Part shown: positions 41,596 through 50,876 of the stretch, in pieces | Position numbering within the stretch: position 1 is the first letter of the stretch | Layout: the number at the start of each line of letters is the position of its first letter | NCBI RefSeq assembly: GCF_020736845.1 | Contig: NZ_JAFFQR010000041.1 | Coordinates: forward strand, 1 to 64,000 | Direction of reading: 5' to 3' | Length of the DNA stretch: 64,000 nucleotides | Source of the DNA: Paenibacillus farraposensis | Lineage (GTDB): Bacteria > Bacillota > Bacilli > Paenibacillales > Paenibacillaceae | The notes under the pieces: generated by a model | The model's input: only the letters and a program-made list of their open reading frames with translations | The model's database searches: none | Told to the model about the DNA's origin: nothing | Translations under genes and position numbers: made by a program

Positions 41596-42858
41596 ATGTT
41601 TAAAAAGAAGCAACACATTCAAGCGGGCCAAAGTCAGCTTTCGTCTAAAGCACGCGCATTTGTTTTTCCGCTGGCACTGCTGCTTATGGTGTCATTGCCG
41701 TTCGCAATGCTGAATCCGCTGTCCGCTCGAGGAGCAGAGAAGACAGAAGCAAGTCCGCCAGCATTAAGCACTCATGCACAGGCCTCCTCTTTAATGGATG
41801 TCACGTCAGGTAGGATTATATATTCTGATAAAGGTGATCAGGAGCTGCGTATTGCCAGTCTGACCAAAATTATGACAGCCATCGTGGCCATTGAGCATGG
41901 ACGCCTGCAGGATCAGGTAAAGGTCGGCCGGGCAGCATACGCCAAGGAAGGCTCCTCGCTTTTTCTGCGAATGGGTGAACAAATGACGCTGGAAAATATG
42001 CTCTACGGCTTGATGCTTCGTTCCGGTAATGATGCCGCTTCTGCCATTGCCGAGCATGTGGGCGGGACAGAAGAGGGGTTTGTTCATTTAATGAATGAGA
42101 AGGCGGTTCAGCTTGGGCTAAGCCATACGCACTTTGCGAATCCTCATGGACTGGATGCCGAGAGGCACTATTCTTCGGCGAATGATTTGGCCAGGCTTAC
42201 CGCTTATGCCCTGCATAATCCAACCTTTGCGCGTATTGTTAAGACAGAGCTGAAAAAAGCACCGAACCCCAACGATTCCTGGGATTACTCGTGGCGTAAC
42301 AAAAACAAAATGCTGCGGCTATATGAAGGGGCTGATGGTGTGAAAACAGGCTTTACCAAAAAAGCCTTTCGCTGTCTCGTTAGTTCAGCCACGCGCGACG
42401 GTCGTCAGCTTGTTGCCGTTACTTTGAATGACGGGGATGATTGGAATGACCATGCCCGCATGCTGGATTACGGGTTCAAATATTATCCGCTCATTCCGAT
42501 TACGGACAAGCAGCAACCGATTGACGGCTATCCGCTATTGACCGGTGCGAGCTTTGCTTATCCTTTACGCGACAGTGAAAAGACCCAATTGCGAAAAAGA
42601 TTGGTGCTGTATAAACAATCCCGCGCTGGCAGCGGATCAGACGTATCTTTTGGTTTACGAGGACGTGTCGATTTCCTGCTGGAGGGCAAACTGATCGGTT
42701 CCGTTCCTGTATATAAGAAAGGCAGTAGGCTGCCAGCTCCAAGTACGGAACAGCCGCCACAGAATGCTCCGACTGCTCAAGTTCCTGTAAGCAGTGTTCA
42801 GCAGCGCAGCTGGATGAGTGGATGGAGTGAAATTATAAGAAATCTGTTTGGAGCATAG
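41596..42858 (+). CDS. dacB: D-alanyl-D-alanine carboxypeptidase DacB (spore cortex PBP5*)
   Basis: Adjusts cross-linking of cortex peptidoglycan. 420 residues: signal anchor (AFVFPLALLLMVSLPFAML), SxxK (RIASLTKIM), SGN (LRSGNDAAS), KTG (ADGVKTGFT), then a C-terminal domain with a Pro-rich stretch. ATG 41596 follows GGAGGAATCC. It begins the dacB-spmA-spmB cluster. Confidence 0.92.
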   Translation: MFKKKQHIQAGQSQLSSKARAFVFPLALLLMVSLPFAMLNPLSARGAEKTEASPPALSTHAQASSLMDVTSGRIIYSDKGDQELRIASLTKIMTAIVAIEHGRLQDQVKVGRAAYAKEGSSLFLRMGEQMTLENMLYGLMLRSGNDAASAIAEHVGGTEEGFVHLMNEKAVQLGLSHTHFANPHGLDAERHYSSANDLARLTAYALHNPTFARIVKTELKKAPNPNDSWDYSWRNKNKMLRLYEGADGVKTGFTKKAFRCLVSSATRDGRQLVAVTLNDGDDWNDHARMLDYGFKYYPLIPITDKQQPIDGYPLLTGASFAYPLRDSEKTQLRKRLVLYKQSRAGSGSDVSFGLRGRVDFLLEGKLIGSVPVYKKGSRLPAPSTEQPPQNAPTAQVPVSSVQQRSWMSGWSEIIRNLFGA

Positions 42859-42923
42859 GGGCAAGCTGGGATGCTGCTATGGAACGACATGTGTCACATC
42901 ATTGGTGAAAGGGAGGGATCTGT

Positions 42924-43670
42924 TTGATTCATCTCATATGGGTGGCTTTAATTTGCATCGGATTTGTGTTCGCCGCCGTACAGGGAAATATTGAGTTGGT
43001 GACCAAGGCTGCATTTGATGGAGCGGCCACGGGGGTTACGGTGTGCTTTGGACTGATAAGCGTACTTGTCTTCTGGATGGGGATGATGAGACTGGCCGAA
43101 GACGGGGGGCTTCTAGAGAAAATATCCAAACTGCTCACCCCTTTGGTTGCCTTCTTGTTCCCTGATGTTCCGCGCAATCATCCGGCGATGGGCTACATAT
43201 TGTCCAATATGAGCGCCAATCTGCTGGGCCTTGGCAATGCAGCGACTCCGATGGGTATCAAGGCGATGCAGGAACTGCAAACGCTCAACCCGGATAAAAA
43301 AACGGCCACACCTGCCATGTGTACGCTGCTCGCGCTGAATACAGCCAGTATTACACTGATTCCCACGACACTGATCGCGATTCGGCTTAATTATCATTCC
43401 GCACATCCGGCAGAAATCGTCGGCACGACCCTGGTGGCGACCGCAATAGCGACCTTTGCCGCGATGGCGGCAGATCGCTGGTACCGCAGCCGTGAATTGC
43501 GCCGTCCTCCGGCAGACCCGCCGTCCCAGACGCCCTTGACGCCACAGCCCCCTCAAAGCACGGCGGCGGCATCCGCTTCCTCTTCGACTGCACCGCCCGT
43601 TCCTTCACCTGCCACTCCACGGACGGGAATCACGGCTGTCAAGGGCAGGGATACCACTTGGAAAGGATGA
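42924..43670 (+). CDS. spmA: Spore maturation protein A
   Basis: A nucleoside-transporter-gate-like membrane protein affecting spore core dehydration. 248 residues; the conserved part (LIWVALICIGFVFAAVQGN to about 190, with NLLGLGNAATPMGIKAM) equals the full length of the B. subtilis protein. It is extended by about 55 residues of Pro/Ala/Ser-rich low complexity (PPSQTPLTPQPPQST). TTG 42924 follows GGGAGGG. spmB starts 7 bases later. Confidence 0.9.
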   Translation: MIHLIWVALICIGFVFAAVQGNIELVTKAAFDGAATGVTVCFGLISVLVFWMGMMRLAEDGGLLEKISKLLTPLVAFLFPDVPRNHPAMGYILSNMSANLLGLGNAATPMGIKAMQELQTLNPDKKTATPAMCTLLALNTASITLIPTTLIAIRLNYHSAHPAEIVGTTLVATAIATFAAMAADRWYRSRELRRPPADPPSQTPLTPQPPQSTAAASASSSTAPPVPSPATPRTGITAVKGRDTTWKG

Positions 43671-43677
43671 GGGAGGC

Positions 43678-44208
43678 ATGCTTAATTTTATTAACCTCAT
43701 ATCGACTTGGGCTATTCCGGTTATTCTTGCTTTTATCCCTTTATATGCATATGTCAAAAAAGTCCCTGTCTACGATTCCTTTGTGGATGGAGCCAAAGAC
43801 GGCTTTTCCACCGCGATCAGCATCATTCCTCATCTTGTCGGCATGATGGTGGCCATTAGTATTTTCCGGGCTTCCGGTGCTCTGGACTATATGATATCCT
43901 GGGTTACTCCATGGATTAAAAGCTGGGGCGTGCCCGGCGAAGTGCTCCCTTTAGGGCTGCTCCGTCCACTGACGGGCACTGGCTCGCTTGCGTTCACAAC
44001 CGATCTGATACGTACCTATGGCCCGGATTCCATGATCGGCCGAATTGCTTCAACCATTCAGGGCAGTACGGATACGACTCTGTATGTGCTGACTGTATAT
44101 TTTGGTGCGGTAGGCATCCGCAATGGCCGATATGCTTTAAAGGTAGGTCTATTTTCCGACGTCGTTGGCTTTGTGGCAGCCATTGCCATTTGCCTCATTG
44201 TATTTTGA
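43678..44208 (+). CDS. spmB: Spore maturation protein B
   Basis: A 176-residue membrane partner of SpmA with gate-domain motifs (AISIIPHLVGMMVAISIFR, RPLTGTGSLAF, GSTDTTLYVLTVYFGAVGI). ATG 43678 follows GATGAGGGAGG overlapping the spmA stop region. Confidence 0.93.
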   Translation: MLNFINLISTWAIPVILAFIPLYAYVKKVPVYDSFVDGAKDGFSTAISIIPHLVGMMVAISIFRASGALDYMISWVTPWIKSWGVPGEVLPLGLLRPLTGTGSLAFTTDLIRTYGPDSMIGRIASTIQGSTDTTLYVLTVYFGAVGIRNGRYALKVGLFSDVVGFVAAIAICLIVF

Positions 44209-44287
44209 TTCCCGCAAGCGTTTTTTGAACGGGGGTTGTGATTTTGTTCGTGGATGGGTATCATTAGCATGAGGTGAATTAGCGAAC

Positions 44288-45043
44288 ATGGAAAGATTGC
44301 AGAAGATATTGGCACAGGCCGGTGTAGCTTCCAGGCGTAAATGTGAGGAGCTTATTCAGGCAGGCACTGTAGAAGTGAACGGGGTTACCGTAACAGAGCT
44401 GGGAACAAAGGCGGACCCTGATCAAGATATAATTACGGTAAATGGCAGACCGATCAAAACCGAGCAAAAAATCTATCTGATGATGAACAAGCCCAAAGGG
44501 GTTATTACGAGTGCCTCTGATCCGGAAGGCAGAAAAATCGTATCAGATTACCTGAAAGGTGTTAAGGAACGCGTATATCCGGTAGGCCGGCTGGATTACG
44601 ATACGGAAGGACTGCTGTTGCTTACCAATGACGGCGAGTTCGCCAATTTGCTCACCCATCCCAAGCATCATGTACCCAAGACGTATCTGGCGACAGTCAA
44701 AGGGGTCCCGCATGGTATTGAACTGGAGAAGCTGAAAAAAGGAATTATGCTGGAAGATGGCATGACTGCACCAGCCGAGGTAGAATATAAGGATGTAGAC
44801 CCGGATGGCAAGGAGGCTGTTATTCAGATTACCATTTATGAAGGCAGGAATCGTCAGGTCAGACGGATGTTTGAGGCTATTTCACACCCGGTCATCAGAC
44901 TCAAGCGAATTGCCTTTGGCGATCTCTTACTGCAAAACTTGAAACGCGGTCTGACCAGACCTCTAACCAAGGACGAAATCAACCGTCTCATTCAGCTTGC
45001 CAAATCAGACAACACGAAAAAGAAACGGACAGGACGGGGGTGA
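44288..45043 (+). CDS. rluB: Ribosomal large subunit pseudouridine synthase B
   Basis: Modifies 23S rRNA. 251 residues: N-terminal S4 domain (MERLQKILAQAGVASRRKCE), then the RsuA/RluB catalytic domain with the active aspartate in VGRLDYDTEGLLLLTNDGEF and the YEGRNRQVRRMFEAI motif. In B. subtilis this gene (ypuL) also lies between spmB and res genes. Confidence 0.92.
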   Translation: MERLQKILAQAGVASRRKCEELIQAGTVEVNGVTVTELGTKADPDQDIITVNGRPIKTEQKIYLMMNKPKGVITSASDPEGRKIVSDYLKGVKERVYPVGRLDYDTEGLLLLTNDGEFANLLTHPKHHVPKTYLATVKGVPHGIELEKLKKGIMLEDGMTAPAEVEYKDVDPDGKEAVIQITIYEGRNRQVRRMFEAISHPVIRLKRIAFGDLLLQNLKRGLTRPLTKDEINRLIQLAKSDNTKKKRTGRG

Positions 45044-45059
45044 TAACCCCGCCCTTTTT
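45032..45059 (+). terminator. Terminator of rluB
   Basis: GGACGGGGG/CCCCGCCC around TGATAA, followed by TTTTT. Confidence 0.85.
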
Positions 45060-45091
45060 GGTGTAAAGAGACTGTTGAAATCGGGCGAAGT

Positions 45092-45119
45092 TTGACCGAG
45101 CACGGGAAAATAGTAAAAT
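45092..45119 (+). promoter_or_regulatory. SigA promoter of the response regulator
   Basis: TTGACC (45092-45097), 16 bases, TAAAAT (45114-45119). Confidence 0.55.
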
Positions 45120-45155
45120 AGAGAGAATGCTTTTTTTAGCGAAGGGGCTGGGAAT

Positions 45156-45872
45156 ATGTCAGAACAAAGCAACCGTATATTAATTGTAGATGATGAAGAA
45201 CGCATTCGCCGCCTTTTGCGGATGTATCTGGAAAAAGAAGGTTATGAAATTGATGAAGCCGAGGATGGCGAGGTTGCTCTCCAAAAAGCGACTGCAAGCG
45301 ATTACAGCATTATCTTGCTGGATGTGATGCTTCCGGGCATCGATGGGATTGAAGTGTGTGCACGACTGCGTCAGACCAAGGCAACGCCTGTAATTATGCT
45401 GACCGCCAAAGGCGAGGAAGTCAACCGTGTACAAGGCTTCGAAGTTGGGGCCGATGATTATGTGGTCAAGCCCTTCAGCCCACGCGAAGTCATTTACCGG
45501 GTAAAGGCGATTTTACGCCGCTCTTCGGAAACTGCCTTTTTAACCAAGGAGGCGGTGCCAAGCAATAGTATTGTTTTTCCGAATCTTATTATTGAGCACG
45601 ATGCACACCGGGTAACTGCAGGCGGTATTGAGATCAGCCTCACGCCTAAAGAATATGAACTATTGCATTATTTAGCGGTATCGCCGGATAAAGTTTTCTC
45701 GCGCGAGGAACTGCTGAAAGATGTATGGAATTACGAATTTTTTGGTGATCTGCGCACTGTGGATACACATGTGAAGCGGCTTCGTGAAAAACTGAATAAG
45801 GTATCCCCGGAGGCAGCGGCCATGATTACAACGGTGTGGGGAGTAGGCTACAAGCTGGAGGTTCCGAAATAA
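45156..45872 (+). CDS. resD: Response regulator ResD
   Basis: An OmpR/PhoB-type regulator, 238 residues. Receiver with acidic pocket (ILIVDDEERIRRLL), phospho-aspartate in IILLDVMLPGIDG, lysine in VVKPFSPRE; winged-helix output (SLTPKEYELLHYLAVSPDKV, DLRTVDTHVKRLREKL). Synteny (rluB-resDE-serA) identifies it as ResD, the regulator of anaerobic and aerobic respiration, although resABC are not upstream. Confidence 0.88.
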   Translation: MSEQSNRILIVDDEERIRRLLRMYLEKEGYEIDEAEDGEVALQKATASDYSIILLDVMLPGIDGIEVCARLRQTKATPVIMLTAKGEEVNRVQGFEVGADDYVVKPFSPREVIYRVKAILRRSSETAFLTKEAVPSNSIVFPNLIIEHDAHRVTAGGIEISLTPKEYELLHYLAVSPDKVFSREELLKDVWNYEFFGDLRTVDTHVKRLREKLNKVSPEAAAMITTVWGVGYKLEVPK

Positions 45873-45873
45873 C

Positions 45874-47298
45874 GTGAAATTTTGGAGATCGCTGGTAGGC
45901 AAGCTGTGGATCACCATTATTTGTCTTGTAGGCTCAGTGCTTATTTTTCTGGGACTATTTCTGCTCCCCTATATCAACCAAAATTTCGCGGCGCATGAAT
46001 CGACGGAAATCAAGCATTTGTTCACCTATACCTGTATTGTGGGATTTTTGTTAACGACCTTTTTTGCTTTATTTCTTTTTACTAAAATCACACAGCCTAT
46101 GCAGCTGTTGATTCAGGCCGCGAATGCCATTCGCGAGGGAAAGTATGGTACGCGGCTTTCGCTGGTAACCAGTGATGAGATTGGGGAATTGGCGAAAACC
46201 TTTAATCATATGTCAACCGAACTGGAAGCGACGATCCGCAGTCTGAATGAGGAGAAAAACCATCTATCCAGCGTACTGCGAAGCATGTCTGACGCTGTAA
46301 TTACCTTTGACAGAAGTGGGCAAATTATTTTGACAAATCCGCCTGCACAAAATCTGCTGGATAGCTGGAAAGAGCTGGAATGGCAAGGGCATGACCAGAA
46401 GGAGTTTGGAGCATCGGTGCCTGACCCGCTGCAGCCACTGTTTCGTACGGTTATGGACAAAGGTGAGGACGTCGGAGACCACATTCATGTCAAGAAGGGC
46501 TCCTGGTCGGTACAGATGGCTCCTCTATACACGGATAATGTAATTCGCGGTGCGGTGGCTGTGCTGAGAGATATTACAGAAGAAGTAAAGCTGGAGAAGA
46601 TGAGAAGCGACTTTGTCGCCAATGTATCCCATGAAATCCGTACACCATTATCCATGATGCAGGGCTACAGTGAAGCATTGCTGGACGGAATGGCCGGCTC
46701 GCCGGAGGAATCCGAGGAGCTGGTACAGGTCATCCATGATGAATCATTGCGCATGGGTAGACTGGTCAAGGATTTGCTTGATCTGACTCGTATGGAGGCA
46801 GGTCATACAGACATACATCGTCAGGAAGTGAATGTGAACGAGCTGATCGAGCGTGTTCACCGCAAATTTACAGTGCGCTCGAAGGAGCGGGGGCTAAGCC
46901 TTGAATATCATAAGCCAGGCCAGCCGCTGCTACTGCCGAATGCAGATGAGGATCGACTGGAGCAGGTGCTGACCAATTTGCTGGATAACGCGTTCAGGCA
47001 TACGCCCGGTGGTAAAAAGGTGAGCATTGCCGCAGATCAAATATGGGGAGAGAGGCAAGACCTTGTTCGCATCCGGATTAAGGATGAAGGTGTGGGCATT
47101 GCCAGCGAGGATCTGCCTTATATTTTTGACCGTTTTTACAAGGCAGACAAGGCCAGAGTACGAGGCGAGGACAAAGGTACAGGCCTAGGACTGGCAATTG
47201 TTAAAAATATTGTAGAGAGTCACGGAGGCTCCGTCTCTGCTGCCAGTTCACTGGGGAAAGGGACAGAGTTCACGATTCTGCTCCCGATCTCGAAGTAA
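45874..47298 (+). CDS. resE: Sensor histidine kinase ResE-like
   Basis: Partner of ResD. 474 residues: TM1 (about 10-34), a very short outer loop of some 14 residues, TM2 (about 49-69), HAMP, a PAS-like domain (LRSMSDAVITFDRSGQIILT), the histidine box VSHEIRTPLSMMQGYSE, and the ATPase domain (NLLDNAFRHTP, DEGVGIA, GTGLGLAIVKNIVESHGG). B. subtilis ResE is longer because of an external sensor domain that is absent here, so signal sensing must be membrane or cytoplasmic. GTG 45874 is one base after the resD stop. Confidence 0.87.
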   Translation: MKFWRSLVGKLWITIICLVGSVLIFLGLFLLPYINQNFAAHESTEIKHLFTYTCIVGFLLTTFFALFLFTKITQPMQLLIQAANAIREGKYGTRLSLVTSDEIGELAKTFNHMSTELEATIRSLNEEKNHLSSVLRSMSDAVITFDRSGQIILTNPPAQNLLDSWKELEWQGHDQKEFGASVPDPLQPLFRTVMDKGEDVGDHIHVKKGSWSVQMAPLYTDNVIRGAVAVLRDITEEVKLEKMRSDFVANVSHEIRTPLSMMQGYSEALLDGMAGSPEESEELVQVIHDESLRMGRLVKDLLDLTRMEAGHTDIHRQEVNVNELIERVHRKFTVRSKERGLSLEYHKPGQPLLLPNADEDRLEQVLTNLLDNAFRHTPGGKKVSIAADQIWGERQDLVRIRIKDEGVGIASEDLPYIFDRFYKADKARVRGEDKGTGLGLAIVKNIVESHGGSVSAASSLGKGTEFTILLPISK

Positions 47299-47346
47299 AC
47301 AAAGACAAGCTCGGACTAAGAAGCCCAGCCGATACCCCTGTTCGGA

Positions 47347-47372
47347 AGCATCCTCGGAAGAGGGTGCTTTTT
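47347..47372 (+). terminator. Terminator of resDE
   Basis: AGCATCCTC pairs with GAGGGTGCT around GGAA, followed by TTTTT. Confidence 0.85.
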
Positions 47373-47452
47373 GTTGAAAAATCAATATTTATCTTGTTCA
47401 ACGTGGAACATCAGCTGCAAAATGGAGACTTAAATTCTAGGCATCTGCACAT

Positions 47453-47482
47453 GAAAAGACGCCTGGTTACCCAGACGCCTCA
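47453..47482 (-). terminator. Terminator of serA
   Basis: On the minus strand CGTCTGG pairs with CCAGGCG around GTAA, followed by TCTTTTC. Confidence 0.6.
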
Positions 47483-47523
47483 GCCTAAAGGGAAAATAAA
47501 TGGCTTTCTTCAGCGCGAATTTA

Positions 47524-49116
47524 TTAATTTAACACTATTTCTTGAGCAGTATTCAATTCAGGCAGCCCGACTAATTGAACCAGCACGTCTTTTGGCACAG
47601 CTTTATCAACGGTCAGAATCATGATCGCTTCACCGCCGACAATTTTACGGCCTACTTGCATGGAAGCGATATTGACGCCGTTCTCGCCAAGCAGGGTGCC
47701 GACACGGCCGATAATGCCTGGCTTGTCATTGTGGGAGATGAGCAGGAAATGAGCTTCTGGTGCCACATCAACCGGGAACTGGTTCAACTGAACGATACGT
47801 TCGCCATAACCTGCGAGCAGGGTACCTGCTACACGCTGCTCTTCGCCGCTTTGTGTTTTAAGCGTAACAGTGATCAGGTTCGTAAAGCCCTTGGTAGCCG
47901 GCGCCTGAGATACTACCAGATGGATGTCGCGTGTTTTGGCAAGATGTACAGAGTTTACAATGTTCACATCACTGCCCAGATGACGGCTGAGCACACCTTT
48001 CAAAATATAGCGTGTCAGCGGCTGCGTATCTACAGAGGACAAATCGCCAGCGTAATCCACATGGATTTCACGTACAGCCTGATTGGTTACCTGTGCAGCG
48101 AAGCTGCCCAGCTTCTCGCCAAGCGAGAAATACGGTTGCAATTGCGTCATGACATTAGACGGTACCGGAGGCATGTTGACCGCATTTTTAAACGGCTCGT
48201 CACGCAAAATGTGCAGCACCTGCTCGGAGACGTCGATGGCTACATTCTCCTGTGCTTCGACTGTCGAGGCACCCAGGTGGGGGGTCACGATAATCTTCGG
48301 ATGGCTGAGGAACGGATGATCCTGTGCTGGCGGCTCCGATTCGAATACGTCAAAAGCTGCGCCAGCCACAATTCCTTCATTAATGGCCTCAACGAGAGCC
48401 AGCTCATCGATCACACCGCCGCGGGCACAGTTAATGATACGCATTCCTTTTTTCATCGCTTCAAACTGCGGGCGTGCAATCATATGCTTCGTTTCCGGTG
48501 TTAAAGGCGTGTGCACGGTCATGAAATCTGCGTTGCGGATAATTTCGTTCACACTGGCCAGCTTGATGCCCAGCTTCTCGGCGCGTTCTTCCGTCAGGAA
48601 TGGATCGTAGCCGAGAATGTTCATGCCAAAGGCTTTGGCGCGTTTGGCCACCTCGCTGCCGATGCGTCCCATGCCAAGCACGCCAAGCGTTTTGTTGCGT
48701 AGCTCGACACCGAGGAATGATTTGCGATCCCACGTACCGACGATGGTTTGGGCATACGCCTGCGGAATATGGCGCGCCAGTGCCATCATCATGGCAAACG
48801 TATGCTCACATGTCGTAATTGTGTTGCCGTCAGGTGCATTGATAACAATAATTCCGCGTTGCGTTGCTGCCTTAAGGTCGATGTTGTCCACCCCGACACC
48901 GGCACGTCCGACAACCTTGAGTTTTTTGCCTGCGGCCAAGATGCGTTCAGTGACCCGGGTTTGACTGCGGACGAGCAGAGCGTCATAGTCACCAATAATT
49001 TGAACCAATTCATCCTCGCTGAGACCTGTGTTCTTGTCCACCGTTACATCGTCTGCATCCATCAGCTGTTGAATACCCAGGTCACTGATTGGATCGGATA
49101 CTAATACTTTTAACAT
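47524..49116 (-). CDS. serA: D-3-phosphoglycerate dehydrogenase
   Basis: First step of serine synthesis. 530 residues: substrate domain (VLVSDPISDLGIQQL), NAD-binding domain (LGVLGMGRIGSEVAKRAKAF), catalytic NCARGGVIDE, E in FESEPP and H in VTPHLGASTVEAQ, an intervening domain, and a C-terminal ACT domain (SHNDKPGIIGRVGTLLGENG) for feedback by serine. AGGAGG precedes the ATG on the minus strand. Controlled by the T-box upstream. Confidence 0.95.
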   Translation of the reverse strand: MLKVLVSDPISDLGIQQLMDADDVTVDKNTGLSEDELVQIIGDYDALLVRSQTRVTERILAAGKKLKVVGRAGVGVDNIDLKAATQRGIIVINAPDGNTITTCEHTFAMMMALARHIPQAYAQTIVGTWDRKSFLGVELRNKTLGVLGMGRIGSEVAKRAKAFGMNILGYDPFLTEERAEKLGIKLASVNEIIRNADFMTVHTPLTPETKHMIARPQFEAMKKGMRIINCARGGVIDELALVEAINEGIVAGAAFDVFESEPPAQDHPFLSHPKIIVTPHLGASTVEAQENVAIDVSEQVLHILRDEPFKNAVNMPPVPSNVMTQLQPYFSLGEKLGSFAAQVTNQAVREIHVDYAGDLSSVDTQPLTRYILKGVLSRHLGSDVNIVNSVHLAKTRDIHLVVSQAPATKGFTNLITVTLKTQSGEEQRVAGTLLAGYGERIVQLNQFPVDVAPEAHFLLISHNDKPGIIGRVGTLLGENGVNIASMQVGRKIVGGEAIMILTVDKAVPKDVLVQLVGLPELNTAQEIVLN

Positions 49117-49341
49117 TTGGTTTCCTCCTCATAGTTAACTTCTTTTATGGACAGGATGTACTTCAAGCTGAAATACATTCCATAAAGAACATGAAAAAAC
49201 TTGAAATGCTTCAAAAAGTACAGGAGAGCGGGTAATCACTAGTTTGGTAACGCATTGACGCGGAAAAGGAATAAATGAACATTATGCACCAAACTGACGG
49301 ACACGATGACTTGTGCGAAGCTGCTTTGCGATTTTCAGGCA

Positions 49342-49632
49342 TCAAAAAAACTCCCGAATCACATACTATCTCCATAGTAAGGGACGAGAGTTATCGTGGT
49401 ACCACCCTAATTCGCAGCCATTTCGCAAGGACTGCCTTCAGCGGTCATAAGCATGACCGAAAGGATAACGGTTTTCTGCCGATTGCATCTAAGTCAGGAC
49501 ATCTCATTTTCCAAGGCCTCGATGCAATAACTCAGGAGCGCTGAAGAACATTGCTTCGCCATCGGCTTCCACCCAAGCACCGATTCTCTGAGGACGAGAT
49601 CAATTTCTTTTCTCCATCATTGTTGTTGTCGT
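49342..49632 (-). ncRNA. T-box riboswitch upstream of serA
   Basis: On the minus strand the canonical T-box GGGTGGTACCACG lies at 49395-49407, preceded by a long stem I region (from about 49620) and followed by a terminator (AACTC...GAGTT enclosing ACTAT/ATAGT, then TTTTTTT, at 49342-49392). Uncharged tRNA binding would favour antitermination. The specifier cannot be read with certainty; AGC or TCC near the 3' side of stem I, both serine codons, is consistent with serA. Confidence 0.93.
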
Positions 49633-49647
49633 TAATAATTTTTTCAT

Positions 49648-49676
49648 AATGTATCATGGCTTACACGGGATGTCAA
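49648..49676 (-). promoter_or_regulatory. SigA promoter of the T-box serA transcript
   Basis: Minus strand: TTGACA (49671-49676), 17 bases, TACATT (49648-49653). Confidence 0.7.
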
Positions 49677-49751
49677 TAGGATATGCGTCATGTGCAGATC
49701 GCTGGTAAGATAATAGCTTTAGCATGCGGACTAATTAAGAATGAAGTCTTC

Positions 49752-49780
49752 TTGAATCCGCCCCGCTTTTTGGCTATGAT
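49752..49780 (+). promoter_or_regulatory. SigA promoter of the CPBP protease gene
   Basis: TTGAAT (49752-49757), 17 bases, TATGAT (49775-49780). Confidence 0.6.
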
Positions 49781-49813
49781 GCTAAAGAAGACTATGCAGA
49801 GGACTAACTAATC

Positions 49814-50401
49814 ATGAAAAAACTGAAAGTGAAATGGAAAAGAGCGCAAATTCAGGACTTGAATGACCGCTTGCTGCTTTACAATTTGTATCTAACTCAG
49901 GGACTGGCCCTGCTAATAGGTGTAATATGGATTATTTTCCAGGGTAGAAATGTGCTGAAACTGTTCGCCTTCCCAAGCGGTTTACAAGTCCTGTGGTGGG
50001 GGCTGGGATTGGCTGCCATCATGCTTTTGGTGGACCTGCTGCTATCCCGGATTATGCCAGAGGATGCTATGGATGACGGCGGTATTAACCAATTGCTGTT
50101 TCAAAATCGACCGATTTGGCATATTATCTGTATATCAGCCGTCGTCTCGGTCTGTGAGGAGCTTTTGTTCAGAGGTGCAATTCAATACAGCTTTGGTCCT
50201 TATTGGACCAGCATTTTGTTTGCGGTTATCCATATCCGGTATTTGCGGCATTGGATTCCAACAGGCTGGGTTTTCCTTAGCAGTTACGGATTGGGCTATA
50301 TTTACGTACAGACTGGCAGCCTGTGGGCGCCAATCCTTTGCCATTTTGTGATTGACCTTATATCTGGTTTGGCGTTACGTTTTCGGAGGTATGAAGAATG
50401 A
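49814..50401 (+). CDS. ypbD: CPBP-family intramembrane glutamic endopeptidase (YpbD-like)
   Basis: A 195-residue protein with about five membrane segments and the three abortive-infection/CAAX protease motifs: CEELLFRG (EExxxR), FAVIHIRY (FxxxH) and HFVIDL. Substrate unknown. The region resembles B. subtilis ypbD next to serA. Its stop overlaps the next start (ATGA). Confidence 0.85.
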   Translation: MKKLKVKWKRAQIQDLNDRLLLYNLYLTQGLALLIGVIWIIFQGRNVLKLFAFPSGLQVLWWGLGLAAIMLLVDLLLSRIMPEDAMDDGGINQLLFQNRPIWHIICISAVVSVCEELLFRGAIQYSFGPYWTSILFAVIHIRYLRHWIPTGWVFLSSYGLGYIYVQTGSLWAPILCHFVIDLISGLALRFRRYEE

Positions 50402-50739
50402 ATCAGGAGCTTAGCAGAGTGCAGACCTACGGTAGCCGGCGAAAAGGCCGCAAAGTCAAGGAGGAAGACAGGCCCAAATCAAAACCTGTCCGTTCCCGCG
50501 CTTCACGGCCTGTGCCGGATTTGGCTTATGTCGGGGCTGCACCGGTAGTTGCTGTGATGATGGAGGATGAGACTCCTGTCAGTGAATACCGAACGAGGTC
50601 AGAGATGTTCCCGTCTCGCCGCATCCGGGTAAGCAAGTGGTTTTTAAATTTTTTGAGCACCCTTTTTATACTCATTACAGCAGCATTGCTGTGGTGGGGA
50701 ATCAAGGGCGCGCCGCCACTCAGTAAATTAATCTGGTAA
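50398..50739 (+). CDS. Basic single-pass membrane protein, function unknown
   Basis: 113 residues: a strongly basic, disordered N-terminus (SRRKGRKVKEED, SRASRPV) and one C-terminal transmembrane helix (FLNFLSTLFILITAALLWWG). Translationally coupled to the CPBP protease by a 4-base overlap, so the two may act together. No family is recognised. Confidence 0.7.
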   Translation: MNQELSRVQTYGSRRKGRKVKEEDRPKSKPVRSRASRPVPDLAYVGAAPVVAVMMEDETPVSEYRTRSEMFPSRRIRVSKWFLNFLSTLFILITAALLWWGIKGAPPLSKLIW

Positions 50740-50757
50740 TAAAAGGGAATACAATGA

Positions 50758-50805
50758 AGACCTCCACTTTCCGCATAAGTACATGCAGAGAATGGAGGCC
50801 TTTTT
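50758..50805 (+). terminator. Terminator after the CPBP protease operon
   Basis: CCTCCA (50761-50766) plus flanking bases pairs with TGGAGG (50793-50798), followed by CCTTTTT. Confidence 0.7.
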
Positions 50806-50876
50806 AGCATTGCCGTTATTCCATGGTTATTTGAGCTTAAGCTCAGGTTCTTGTTAGCTGGCAGGAACCTCAATGC

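Noticed and set aside
47575..48504. Long plus-strand frame opposite serA
   Set aside because: Antisense of an unmistakable serA with its own T-box and terminator.
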